From: Cydia pomonella
Taxonomy: Eukaryota; Arthropoda; Insecta; Lepidoptera; Tortricidae
Reading direction: 5' to 3'
Length of the DNA stretch: 64,000 nt
Assembly: GCF_033807575.1 (NCBI RefSeq)
Contig: NW_026907789.1
Coordinates: 496,001 to 560,000, forward strand
The translations under genes and the position numbers were made by a program. Positions 43,455 to 53,572 of the stretch are shown here, piece by piece (the first letter of the stretch is position 1; each line of letters begins with the position of its first letter). Below the pieces are notes generated by a model. That model was not told the DNA's origin, did not search any database, and saw nothing but the letters and a program-made list of their open reading frames with translations.

Positions 43455-44760
43455 GAATAATAAATAAAATAATAAAATAAAAAGCATTTATTTCGGACAA
43501 TATCCATAGGTAATACAACAAACAATCAAAATATTTACATATAAATTACAAAAAAATAAAATAAAAATATGAATTAAATTAAATTAAAAATATGGATAAA
43601 TTAAATTAACATTATTCACTATATTAAATCAAAATTATCAATTAAATTACATTACAATTATCAAATAAATTAAATTAAAATTATTATCAATCACATTATA
43701 TTAAACTAATTACTTATCGTAGTTGGCATGTGGCGCGTGAGATTTCGCCCAGTGGCCAAAAATCGGGCTGTCATGGGCCCCTGCGACCGCGCTCAAGAGC
43801 CTGTTGGGGCTACCACGAACACGACGCATCAGGGACGCGACGCGTTTGCGCATAATGGCATGAAAATCGTCCGTGTATGCCTCCGCGAACATCCCCGACG
43901 CACTGCAGTACCGTGGCAGCCCCATCAGCATCCTGAACGCGTTATTGTAGAGGACGCGCAGCGCACTATAGGCTTTTTTCGTGCAGTTGATCCACAGGCT
44001 GCAAGTGTAAAAAGTTTGGCAATACGATCTGAACAAGGTTATTTTAACACTTGTTGTGCATTTTGCAAACCTGCGGATCAACATGTTGCCTCTCACTGAT
44101 AGAGCCCTGCGCTCCCTCTCAACGTCCATGTCATCATTTTGAGACGCAGTGACCATTGGGGCATTGGCCCCAGGTACTTAAACTGTGTTACTAATTTCAA
44201 CTGAACGCCTCCTAACATGACTGGTGGAACTATGCTGTATGTTTTAGTGCCGGCTTTGAAAATTAGTAACTCAGTCTTACTAGAATTGTACCTGAGGCCA
44301 TGTACCTCCGCGTATCTTTCACATATGGCCAGTAAATTATTAAGTGCGCAAACCGAAGGGCTAAGCAGCACCATATCATCAGCGTAGCTGATGTTATTGA
44401 AGCACTGTCCTCCGACTGAACAGCCCGCTCGAGTGCCGCTGAGCTCCTGAATCAGGTGATCCATATATAGGCAGAACAGCCTTGGCGAAGTTAGGCCTCC
44501 CTGTCTCACACCGCACTGCAATTTGTAAGAGTCAGACAGCGAACCCGCCCATCTTATCCTGTTACTCTGGTTACTGTACCAATATTTAAACAGCTCAACC
44601 AGCTCTCCAGGTACCGCCGCTTGGTTTAGCTTCTTCCATAGGAGATCGTAGGACACCAGGTCGAATGCCTTGGATAAATCCAAGAAGCATGCATAGACCG
44701 GTGTTCTACGATCTGTGTAATATCGGACAGTATGCTTGAGGCACAGAACCGCAGCCAGAA
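43455..44760 (-). pseudogene. Non-LTR retrotransposon RT pseudogene, 5'-truncated
   Basis: The minus-strand frame from 44760 has RT motifs in order: FLDLSKAFDLV (first catalytic Asp), GVRQGGLTSPRLF, and NNISYADDMVLLSP (YADD), then LRYNSSKTELLIF. A frameshift near 44.15 kb leads to VERERRALSVRGNMLIRRF, FRMLMGLPRYC and a terminal HWAKSHAPHANYDK with a stop at about 43710. The 3' UTR runs to 43455 with an AATAAA-rich tail. The first 16 or so codons of the open frame belong to the adjoining repeat, so the start Met is fortuitous. The endonuclease is missing. Same family as 31.59 kb. Confidence 0.88.
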
Positions 44761-44761
44761 T

Positions 44762-45057
44762 AAAAAGCGGCCAAGTGCGAGTCGCCCATGAAGGGTTCCG
44801 AACCATTTATGACGTATTAAAAAAGAACTACTTACTAGATCTCGTTCAAACCAATTTTCGGTGGAAGTTTGCATGGAAATGTATATCATATATATTTTTT
44901 AGTTTTATCATTCTGTTATTTTAGAAGTTACAGGGGGGGGGGATACATTTTACCACTTTGGAAGTGTCTCTCGCGCAAACTATTCAGTTTAGAAAAATAT
45001 GATATTACAAACCTCAATATCATTTTTGAAGTCCTATCCATAGATACCCCACACGTA
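44762..45057 (+). repeat. 'GCGGCCAAGTGCGAG' dispersed repeat, truncated
   Basis: It starts AAAAAGCGGCCAAGTGCGAG, passes the G-run at 44934-44941 and ends at CCCCACACGTA, where MITE B sequence takes over. Matches the first third of 48.05-48.89 kb. Confidence 0.88.
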
Positions 45058-45060
45058 TTC

Positions 45061-45186
45061 AAAGTGACATTGGTTGCCCGAATCGAGCTGCTTCTGTCAA
45101 TTATACGACATACAAACGATATCTAAATGAGAACTTATCTAAACCAGAACGTATCGTTATCGTAACTCATTCTTCGAATCGGGCCG
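45061..45186. mobile_element. MITE family B copy 6, 5'-truncated
   Basis: It starts mid-element (AAAGTGACATTGGTTGCCCG) and ends with the TIR TTCTTCGAATCGGGCCG. Both this MITE and the neighbouring repeat are broken at their common border, pointing to a deletion that joined them. Confidence 0.85.
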
Positions 45187-45240
45187 ACAGGCAGGCGGGG
45201 TTGTATTATTTAATATATTTAAATTATATATACCTATATA

Positions 45241-45940
45241 ACTTACTTACTTACTTACTCCGTTGGCTCAGCGACCCAAAATCAGCCACCACCATGACCA
45301 CTTTTCTCGGTCCTGTGCGACCTCTCGCCAATTGTCGCCTCAAAGCTCGCGCAGATCCGCCTCCACCATGTCGCTCCAGCGGTCGCCTAGCTAGCTAGCT
45401 AGGCGACCCAGGTACGCTCTTTTTACGTTCCGATCTTCGTCCATTCTCTCAAGGTGGCTCAACCAACGGAGTCTTTGGGCTTTACTTTGGGATGTTAGGT
45501 TCAGCCACTAGGTCTTCAATCTCACGGTTCTTAAGGACTGTCCAACTTCCATCCGGTCCTCGTTTGGGGCCCAGTATTTTACGGAGGATTTTCCTCTCGG
45601 CAACTAGCAGCATGTTTTCTTCATTGAGTGTTAGTGTCCATGCTTCGCATCCGTAGGTTAGGATTGGGCGAATCACGGTCTTATAGATTCGGATCTTGGT
45701 GCGTCTGCTTAGAAGCTTGGACACTAACACCTTGTGAAGGGCTGCACTGCATCGCAATGTATTCTGGATCCTAATCTTTATGTCCTCGTCACGATTGTTG
45801 GTATCAGTAACGGTGCAGCCTAAGTATTTAAATTTGGACACGCCTTTTTACACTATATCTCCTACATTTAGGTTTTGGGGTGGAACACGGGTATTTTTAT
45901 AGCGTCGCATGTGGAGATACTCAGTCTTTTCGTGTGTATG
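45241..45940 (-). pseudogene. Non-LTR retrotransposon 3' half with (AAGT)n tail
   Basis: On the minus strand: KTEYLHMRRYKN, a stop, then SKFKYLGCTVTDTNNRDEDI, LVSKLLSRRTKIRIYKTVIR, ILTYGCEAWTLTLNEEN and VLKNREIEDLVAEPNI. After a frameshift LRWLSHLERMDEDRNVKRAY and finally ADFGSLSQRS with (AAGT)n at 45241-45256. It covers the post-RT thumb and C-terminal region; the catalytic core is absent. Related decayed copies: 28.43, 2.80 and 47.36 kb. An internal 28-bp palindrome (45381-45408) replaces part of the C-terminal coding sequence. Confidence 0.85.
45381..45408. repeat. Perfect 28-bp palindrome GGTCGCCTAGCTAG / CTAGCTAGGCGACC
   Basis: Fully self-complementary, centred at 45394/45395, with CTAG tandem repeats at the centre. 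In the retrotransposon frame it falls where members of this family usually carry a Gly/Arg/Pro-rich segment, so it marks a deletion or rearrangement rather than original coding sequence. Confidence 0.95.
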
Positions 45941-46042
45941 TGTATATAAGCTGTATATATACCTATATAAGCTGTATTATTATAATTATGTGATTACTCG
46001 TAACTTTCTTTCAAACAGAATTATTATGAAGGCAAGCTTATA

Positions 46043-46197
46043 ATAGTATTTTATGCAACAGTTGTATAAGAAGGGTCAAAAAAGGCGAGTGGCGTGAGTT
46101 ACAATGTGAGCCGGAGCCGAAGGCGTAGGCGAACATTGTAAAGGAATACGCCACGAGAATTTTTTGACCTACTTATACAACGTTGCATACAATATTT
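46043..46197. mobile_element. Two-armed 'GTTGTATAAG' MITE
   Basis: The arms ATGCAACAGTTGTATAAGAA with GGGTCAAAAAAGG pair with TTTTTTGACCTACTTATACA and CGTTGCAT. The centre has GAGCCGGAGCCGAAGGCG. A one-armed relative is at 15.84 kb. Confidence 0.75.
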
Positions 46198-46929
46198 TTC
46201 CTACGAGTCAACAAAAATAAATCTCAATTTAGGTAAACAAATTACAGCAAAAGTAAGACGCGCGAGCATACCTTGTTACGCGCCCGGCCCGCCCCGGGCC
46301 GCGGCCGGCCGGTCGGTGACACCTCCTCGTAACTCATGAGGCCCTGGTACTTGCTAAATTAATTTTTTGTACAGTTTTTTTCTCAATTTTGGCCACCGTA
46401 GCCCACGGAGACTAACAAGCAACGCTAAGCGGTCTTCGTAGTCTATGGGTGTTGCTATATTACGGGTGTCACATGCCTGTTTCTGACTTATGAAGTAATT
46501 ATTTTTACTATGCAACCAAATGAATATTTTGTAAGTTGGCATCAATGCACTTAGTTTAAAACTGTATTCGTTTTGGTTTTGTTAGGTTGGTAGCCATTAA
46601 TCGCAGTAACGTTATAGCGAATAAAAGCACAAGAGCTTTTATGAGGAATAGACAATATAGACTTTTCTTGAAATCTTTTATGGATGTTCTTATATTCGTG
46701 TTAATGAATGTATAAATGACAGATAACAGTAGAGAAGTAGGAAAATATATCAATGTCAGTGTCCAAGTTTCTGACACAATGAAAAGTGTAACTTAGAAAT
46801 CAATTTACATTTCGAACCAATTCGCAAAACCCGGCAACCCAATCAAACTTAACTCCTTAAACCTATAATTGCGGTATTTATAATTAAATTGGTTTCGGGT
46901 AAAGGGTCCTTTTCTGGCCTGTTATTTTC
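46198..46929. other. No gene recognised; small GC-rich block
   Basis: 46260-46320 (CGCCCGGCCCGCCCCGGGCC) is very GC-rich and partly self-complementary. The rest is AT-rich. GGCCACCGTAGCCCACGGAG at about 46390 may be a repeat piece. Confidence 0.35.
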
Positions 46930-46933
46930 TTAA

Positions 46934-47250
46934 GGGGCTGTCAACACCCAATGTCCTCGAAATTGATGTTACTTAAACAGTTTTTTAAGAAAGACTATTT
47001 GTTTTAGTCAAGTAAGAAAAATATATGTTCATATTAATTATATTTCAAAGGCCGTGGTTGTACTCGATACATGATTGAACGAAATCGGCTCGATATAAAA
47101 TAATTGCAAAGATTGGTCTAATAATCCACTGTTTTTATTTAAATAATTTTCTTATTATTCCCTTGCCCAGGCCCAGTAACATGCGACAGTGCTATCTCAT
47201 TTACTCCGATACAAATAGACAGTGTGTGCGCTTTAGGTATTGACAGCCTC
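46934..47250. mobile_element. TTAA-flanked MITE (family C copy 3, internal deletion)
   Basis: 317 bp between TTAA at 46930-46933 and 47251-47254. Same ends as copy 2. About 115 bp are missing at GATTGGTCTA/ATAATCCACT compared with copy 2. Confidence 0.88.
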
Positions 47251-47359
47251 TTAACGGCTTAAAAACTCGAACCCTTTCAAAAGCGTCAAAGGAATGTCGT
47301 TTTTTCGACACGACATTGGAATTTAATTTGAGAATCTTGTGCTGGTTTTCGGTAAATTC

Positions 47360-47440
47360 TAAACTAACTAACTTATTGCTTTGGCTCAGCGATCCAAAAA
47401 TATTCTTGGCTTCCGAAACGAGAGAACGCCACCAGTTCTT
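47360..47440 (-). mobile_element. Non-LTR retrotransposon 3' remnant
   Basis: The minus-strand end NIFGSLSQS-like sequence next to GGATCGCTGAGCCAAAGC, parallel to the 3' end at 45.27 kb (GGGTCGCTGAGCCAACGG). About 80 bp. Confidence 0.55.
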
Positions 47441-47646
47441 AGAACTACTAGTTTATTTTATTTTTTACTAGGTATTTCTACTGTACTCAAGCTTAGACCC
47501 GTGTCGTTGAGTATCTAGTTTAATTAAATAATATTCTAGCTAGGACGTTATTTCTCTCCGAGTTAAATCCTTGAACGAATTTCGGTATAATCCCAAAATT
47601 GCGAAAATATTCTGACTGTTTCATAAAAAATATCGTCATCTATTCT

Positions 47647-47762
47647 GAGGGCCTACCGCGAACCAAGTTCGACGGGTTGCCTCCCTGTCACGCTTACGTA
47701 CGAACGAATTTACAAGTGCGACAGAAAGGCAACATGTCGAACGTGGTTCGCGGTAGGCCCTC
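47647..47762. mobile_element. Hairpin MITE 'GAGGGCCTACCGCG'
   Basis: The ends GAGGGCCTACCGCGAACCA and, at the right, its complement form arms of about 45 bp (through GTTCGAC and TTGCCTCCCTGTC). 116 bp. It touches the next MITE only 2 bp away. Confidence 0.88.
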
Positions 47763-47764
47763 TG

Positions 47765-47952
47765 TACCCCTAGTGAAAATTTATTCGATAGCGTAACGTG
47801 ACGTACGCGTTTGCGTTAAGTCTCATTTTGTATGGGATTTTGAGTTTCCAAAACGTCCCGCTTGGCGCGCTGTTTCTAAATCCCATACAAAATGAGACTT
47901 AACGCAAACGCGTACGTCACGTCACGCTATCGTACAATTTTGCAGTAGGGGT
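47765..47952. mobile_element. 'ACCCCTAG' family hairpin MITE, full length
   Basis: The TIR ACCCCTAGTGAAAATTTATT pairs with the right end (inverted ACCCCTACTGCAAAATTGTA), continuing through CGATAGCG and CGTGACGTACGCGTTTGCGT. Candidate flanks are TCTG at 47761-47764 and 47953-47956. It may have landed at the very edge of the preceding MITE. Confidence 0.85.
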
Positions 47953-48050
47953 TCTGATCAGCTGAAACTATTATGTTTAACTATTTTTAGTGATTTCGGT
48001 TTCAATTTAATTTGCTCTTTAAAAATATACTGGATGTGGCCTGTAACAGG

Positions 48051-48893
48051 AAAAAGCGGCCAAGTGCGAGTCGGACTCGCCCATGAAGGGTTCCGTACCA
48101 TTTATGACGTATTAAAAAACTACTTACTAGATCTGGTTCAAACCAATTTTCGTTGGAAGTTTGCATGGTAATGTATATCATATATTTTTTTTTAGATTTT
48201 TCATTCCGTTATTTTAGAAGTTACAGGGGGGGGGACACACTTTTTTTCACTTTGGAAGTGTCTCTCGCGCAAACTATTCAGTTTAGAAAAAAATGATATT
48301 AGAAACCTAAATATCATTTTTGAAGACCTATCCATAGATACCCCACACGTATGGGTTTGATGAAAAAAAAAATTTTTTTAATTTTTATGGCGTATTAAAA
48401 AAAACTACTTACTAGATCTCGTTCGAACCAATTTTCGGTGGAAGTTTGCATGGCAATGTATATCATATATTTTTTTTAGATTTTTCATTCTGTTATTTTA
48501 GAAGTTACAGGGGGGGGGGGGGGGGACACACTTTTTACCACTTTGGAAGTGTCTCTCGCGCAAACTATTCACTTTAGAAAAAAATGATATTAGAAACCTC
48601 AATATCATTTTTAAAGACCTATCCATAGATACCCCACACGTATGGGTTTGATGAAAAAAGATTTTTTGAGTTTCAGTTCTAAGTATGGGGAACCCCCGAA
48701 ATTTATTGTTTTTTTCTATTTTCGTGTAAACATCATAATGCGGTTCATAGAATACATCTACTTACCAAGTTTGAACAGTATAGCTTTTATAGTTTCGGAA
48801 AAAAGTGGCTGTGACAGAATCGGACAGACAGACGGACATGACGAATCTATAAGGGTTCCGTTTTTTGCCGTTTGGCTACGGAACCCTAAAAAG
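48051..48893 (+). repeat. 'GCGGCCAAGTGCGAG' dispersed repeat, full length with internal duplication
   Basis: It begins AAAAAGCGGCCAAGTGCGAG and ends GGCTACGGAACCCTAAAAAG, with GACAGACAGACGGACATGAC before the end. A unit of about 283 bp (from TATGACGTATT to GGGTTTGATGAAAAA) is present twice, at 48103 and 48386. Each unit has a G-run; the second is 16 G (48510-48525). No ORF. The same arrangement is in the inverted copy at 53.57 kb. Confidence 0.88.
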
Positions 48894-49936
48894 ACTAGGC
48901 TGTACTCCTTTAACTGTCCAATATTTCAGCAGCGACTTTTAAAAATAACTTATGTTTTGATGTTTAGTACACTTCGAAGTTTATTCTAAGACGCAATGTA
49001 TTCCATATTTTGAATTGTTTCCTTATATTAGCTGGTAAAATTGACTTTCAAATCATGATTTTGAATGATACTTTTTTATTACGTTCATTTGGATTTGATT
49101 TGGTTGGACTTTTTTGGTGTTTCATAGTTAGTATTTTCCTCGCGTCGGTGTAGTGAAAAACTTGTGTTTCACTCGGAGGCAAAGTGTGTTTCTTAACCCA
49201 CGTGCCTTGAAACCTTCGCAACGCTTAAGATTCCACTTGTCGAACTTTGGAGTCTTTCGCTTGCTCGGTTATCAATATTAGCTCGAGTGGTTAAACAACA
49301 ACTTTGCCCCCTTGTAATACAAATAACTATCGCTCGTGTTACACGCCATATACCCGGTATTCACTTGCTAAAGTATGGCTAAGCTAAGGGTTGTAAATAC
49401 AACCCATAAGACTAGATTTTCGTTTTCCTCAACCAAATTACGCAGAGTAACAGTTAACACAATTTTATATGACCACTATTGCTGTCAAAGTCTGGCGGAG
49501 TCCCGGAATTAATTAAATAACTTTGTGAACTACAACTGTCTGTTTTCACCACACTAGAGTATTATGAATGATACTCGTAGTAATATAATTAATTTTCGGA
49601 TTTAAGCTGTCGTGGGTCATGAGTACTAACATTGAGCTAATTTTACGGTTTGAAATAAAAAAAAAATATAAAAATATTTTAGCTACTCTAGCAACACGTT
49701 TCGGAAAGCCTATGTCTCCATTTCCAAGCATAGGGGGCGGGGAGATTGCCCAATTAGAAATGAAATAATTAACAAAGAACGATACAATACCGTTTGCGTT
49801 CCCATACAAAAAATACCGATTTCCGATCCCTGAATCCATATATACTAGTACCTACTAGATTTTCGCAATACCATGATCTATCTTTAATTTCCGCGGCGCA
49901 GAGTCAATATTGTTTGTACACAGTGAATGTTTGCGC
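48894..49936. other. No gene recognised
   Basis: Unassigned sequence of about 1 kb. GTTTCACTCGGAGGCAAAGT at 49166 and CTCGCGTCGGTGTAGTG resemble a repeat, without a second copy. The short ORFs have no domain. Confidence 0.35.
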
Positions 49937-50400
49937 CTATCTAATTGCCACTGTGTCCTGATAGATTCCTATTGCCCCCGTCCCCGTCGCCCCGAGCCAG
50001 TTGCGTCCGCCTAGCCTAGGCCTACAGATAACGAATATTTTTGTGTTCATAAGAAGCAGATGGGAGGCCCTTAGGGGCCCCACACCACACTCGGATCCAA
50101 CACGCCACACACGCCAGCTAAGCTGCCGGTCGCCTTCTCCGCAGCTCCATAACCTGGCCCCGCTCAAACGGTATCACCAGGTTAGGGGCCGTGGGGTTGG
50201 ATAACGATCGGTAGCGAAGAGCTGGCCTACACCAGCTACCCACACCGTCCCCAAAACGACGGCCATACGACCACCCCACCAGTCGGTGGGGAAGCGACCC
50301 GCGACAGCCGCCGCAGCCGTGAGGCGGTAGCGGCCCCTCATACCCCCCTGACGGGGGGTATCGACAGATTACTCACTCACCCCTTAGGGGCCGTAGTCAA
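49937..50400. other. GC-rich island, probably retrotransposon-derived
   Basis: Clearly GC-richer than its surroundings. The end GGCCCCTCATACCCCCCTGA then GGGGGGTATCGAC resembles GGCCACTCATACCTCCCGAC then GGGAGGTATCGAAGG at 19.23 kb, which follows a retrotransposon C-terminal reading. I infer a non-LTR 3' region. The overlapping ORFs of 67-76 codons on both strands have no recognisable domain. Confidence 0.4.
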
Positions 50401-50502
50401 AATGTCAAATGTATATCGACACGTATCCAAAATGACAACCATACAGTGCGTGTTTTTGATATAACTGCAAACTTAAACTAGACGTATTTAAAAAGATTCA
50501 GA

Positions 50503-50679
50503 ACCCCTAGTGTAGATTTATTCGATAGCGAAACGTGACGTACGCGTTTGCGTTAAGTCTCATTTAATATGGAATTTAGAAACCGCGTGCCAATTGAATA
50601 CTCAAACTCCCATACAAAATGAGACTTAACGAAAACGCGTACGTCACGTTTCGCTATCGAATAAATTTACACTAGGGGT
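50503..50679. mobile_element. 'ACCCCTAG' family hairpin MITE
   Basis: The TIRs ACCCCTAGTGTAGATTTATT and (inverted) ACCCCTAGTGTAAATTTATT continue through CGATAGCGAAACGTGACGTA to TCTCATTT: more than 70 bp of paired ends, with a short diverged centre. No exact TSD. Confidence 0.88.
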
Positions 50680-50822
50680 ACTGTAAGATTTTTAAATTTC
50701 GAGCGGCAATGTATTTCGAGCATCATAGTCATTTGTGACAGTTGTGGCGTCCGTCGCGTCATTAATTATGACGTTTTGATTTAAAACAAAGTAGTTAGTG
50801 ATGCATTACTTGCTGAGTTATT

Positions 50823-51421
50823 GATTTGTTAGACCTGTACCCCAAAAGCATAAAATTGTTGTAGTAATTCACCGAATCGCATTTCACCTTGAATGAAAAA
50901 GATATCACTGGATTTTTTTACTTGACGCACTTTTCCCCGTAGCCTTTGACATTAGTATAATTAATTTGTAGTATTTAATTTTTCGTGTAGTATGTTACCG
51001 AAGAGGCATTTCGCCGCGATCGACGTTTGTTTGGGACTCTATTTAACTTGATACGTTAATTTGATGCTTGCACTAAAATTAAGTGTTTTTTTTTAAACAC
51101 TTGTAGGACTTTTTGTACTTGTAGGATTAAGCCTCAAGTGCTATCAAACTCATTAAAATTTTATCTATGTGACGTTGACGTTGCGTTGAATCACGTCGCC
51201 AATACAATATCGAGGTGAAATGCGACTAAAGTAATAAACGATTGAGTCACAACGCGATGTTTAAATGTACGGTCGAGGTGAAATGCGACTAAAACTTATA
51301 GCCACTAGAAAAAAAAACTATTGAGACACAATGCGAAAATTAAATATGAGATCGAGGTGAAATGCGATTCGGTGAATTACTACAACAATTTTATGCTTTT
51401 GGGGTACAGGTCTAACAAATC
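50823..51421. mobile_element. 599-bp element with about 65-bp TIRs and 8-bp TSD
   Basis: The ends GATTTGTTAGACCTGTACCC and the inverted right end are identical and pair over about 65 bp, through AATTGTTGTAGTAATTCACC to GCATTTCACCT. The flanks GAGTTATT at 50815-50822 and 51422-51429 are identical. Inside, TCGAGGTGAAATGCGA recurs at 51210, 51273 and 51352, and inverted at about 50876: subterminal repeats such as a transposase might bind. No ORF. The TSD length fits hAT or P elements. Confidence 0.88.
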
Positions 51422-51666
51422 GAGTTATTTAATATGGAAAGATAAAAGTCGTCTGTTTATTTATAAAACCTATGAAAGTGTGTTCATGAAAGCTTAAACT
51501 ACCCTTTGGTCATGCGGTCGTATCAAAATACACACGTATATCGACAATCTTGTATTGATTCTAGTCATAAACTTTTAGTGTGCCTTAACATGTTTTTAAG
51601 TATTTTAAGCACTGTCTCATTAAATTGAAAAGATTTCTAGTGATTTCTGGAATTCTTTAGAATTAT

Positions 51667-51949
51667 CGGCCCGATTCGAAGAATGATATACGATAAAGAT
51701 AAGATAACGATAAGTTCTGGTTTAGATAATTTCTTACTTAGATATCGTTTGTATGTCGTATAAATGACAGAAGCAGCTCGATTCGGGCTACTAATGTCAC
51801 TTTGACATTAAAAATATCGTGGATAAATCTTATTGGGATCACAGCGGAATCGAAATAAACGTCAATTTTGATATGTCATTTAGCTATTAATCTTTTAAAG
51901 ATCTTTCCAAGATCTTAAACGTGTCTTAATCATTTTTCGAATCGGGCCG
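51667..51949. mobile_element. MITE family B copy 7 (TSD TAT)
   Basis: Full length, flanked by TAT at 51664-51666 and 51950-51952. A local duplication (GATACGATAAAGATAAGATA) lengthens the left part. Confidence 0.92.
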
Positions 51950-51952
51950 TAT

Positions 51953-52299
51953 ATCTCGGTAAGCGAGTGCAACATCATTGTTCTCTATGCCCTTCTGGAC
52001 ACGCGTTAATTAACTTGTCTTTTGACACTGGGTTCCTACTTCCTGTACAGGACGCGACTTACACATACATACCTATATATAGGAATAAGCATTGTATTAT
52101 TAATCCAGTTGGCAACAAACTGTTATTAAAGTCCGTCACAGACGGAGCGGTAATATATATTAATATACTGTATACCGACAAATATCTTATAATATCGTTA
52201 AGCACCACACATGCCAAAAAAATTATCGCTGTCTGTCTAGCACCCACATTGTGAGAGAGATGAAATATACCAAAATATATCGTAATATACCGAGCTGGA
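51953..52299. other. No gene recognised
   Basis: Overlapping ORFs of 95 and 62 codons lie on opposite strands (51967-52254) with no domain. Read as chance. Confidence 0.4.
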
Positions 52300-52372
52300 G
52301 GGCTAAGATGGTCGGCTCTTTATCATTTGATAAACAGCCGAACAAATGATAAAGAGCCGACCATCTTAGCCC
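52300..52372. mobile_element. 73-bp perfect hairpin of the 'GGGCTAAGATGG' family
   Basis: The left arm GGGCTAAGATGGTCGGCTCT then TTATCATTTG pairs perfectly with the right arm over about 30 bp around an AT/GC-mixed loop (ATAAACAGCCGAAC). Flanked by AGCTGGA and AGCTGAT, a possible imperfect TSD. It is the shortest member, essentially two TIRs. Confidence 0.88.
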
Positions 52373-53572
52373 AGCTGATCGCAAGGTATCTTAAAATGCC
52401 AGCAACTTAACTTCTGCAACTTAAATTAATGAAGTCTTTCATATTGTAAGGACTTGCTTATTGAAACAACGACATATCGGAAGTGTATTTTATTTGTAAA
52501 GCGCTATCTCACTCTTACCTTTTAGTTTTTACATAAGTCTATCCTTATTACTCTAGTGGTGTTATTAAATGTCGAATGAGACTACTATGGTTCGACCTAA
52601 TTATCGACTTTGCCCTTACATGCCATTTTAAATTTAAATTGAAAAGAATATTAATAATGTTTTAATTTTAAATTTCACATCTCTCTTACATTTACAATAT
52701 AAATTAATTATTATCTTCAATGTACGCTATTATCATTGTAAATGACATTGCTTGTCATTTCATGCTTTAAACGTAACAAAATTCGCAATACATTGCGTCT
52801 TAGAATAACCTTTAAAGTGTACTATACATCAAAACACGAGTTGTTTTGAAAAGTCGCTGCATAAATGTTGATCAGTTTGAGGAGCCTGCAGTTTAATTTA
52901 TCGCTCCTGTTAGAAGTCCCACCCGGTATTATGTAGTTTTGTGGAAGGGCGCATATTTTAATCATTATTAAATTTAAAAAACCCACTGCGCTCTAAAAAT
53001 AAATCAAGTTTATGTTAAAAATGCCTTACATCTTTTTCAAAAAGAACTGATATTCTTCAAACTGCTGGATCGATTTCTATCAAACATAAGAATCGCAAGG
53101 AAACTCACTTTCACGAAAAAAAACCGCATCTAAATCGGTCCATCTGTTGGAGAGCTACTATGCCACAGACGGACTGATAGACATTGGCGTCAAACATTAA
53201 TACCCCTCTTTTTGCATCAGGGATTAAAAATGGTTTATGTCCTCCTTCTAATAGACGAAAATATAAATAAATGTAAAGGTATGGGTGTATGTAAATACCT
53301 ACGTATACATAAAAAGACAGTCGGACACATATTATCACGAATGGCATCCAAGATATAGCTTTAGCAAGAGTAAATCTTCATCTCCTAGCCGGCGTACTCA
53401 TATGTTATATGTCAAAGAAAATGTTTAATAATTTATAAAAGGGTGAATACAAAAATACAGAGGCTTAATAGAGGGCCTTATTAGGTCGTCGGCTTCCATT
53501 TACGTTTTAGCATGTACACAAAATATATGCTTTCGTACTTAGAAAGTAAGGTTGAAGAACGTGCGTATCAGG
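52373..53572. other. No gene recognised
   Basis: 1.2 kb of AT-rich sequence. CAAACTGCTGGATCGATTTC at about 53057 resembles motifs common in lepidopteran repeats. No ORF with features. Confidence 0.4.

Noticed and set aside
43728..44099. 123-codon plus-strand ORF
   Set aside because: Antisense to the RT pseudogene C-terminus; no domain of its own.
51967..52254. Overlapping 95- and 62-codon ORFs on opposite strands
   Set aside because: Neither has a domain, splice or promoter evidence; overlap on both strands is typical of chance.
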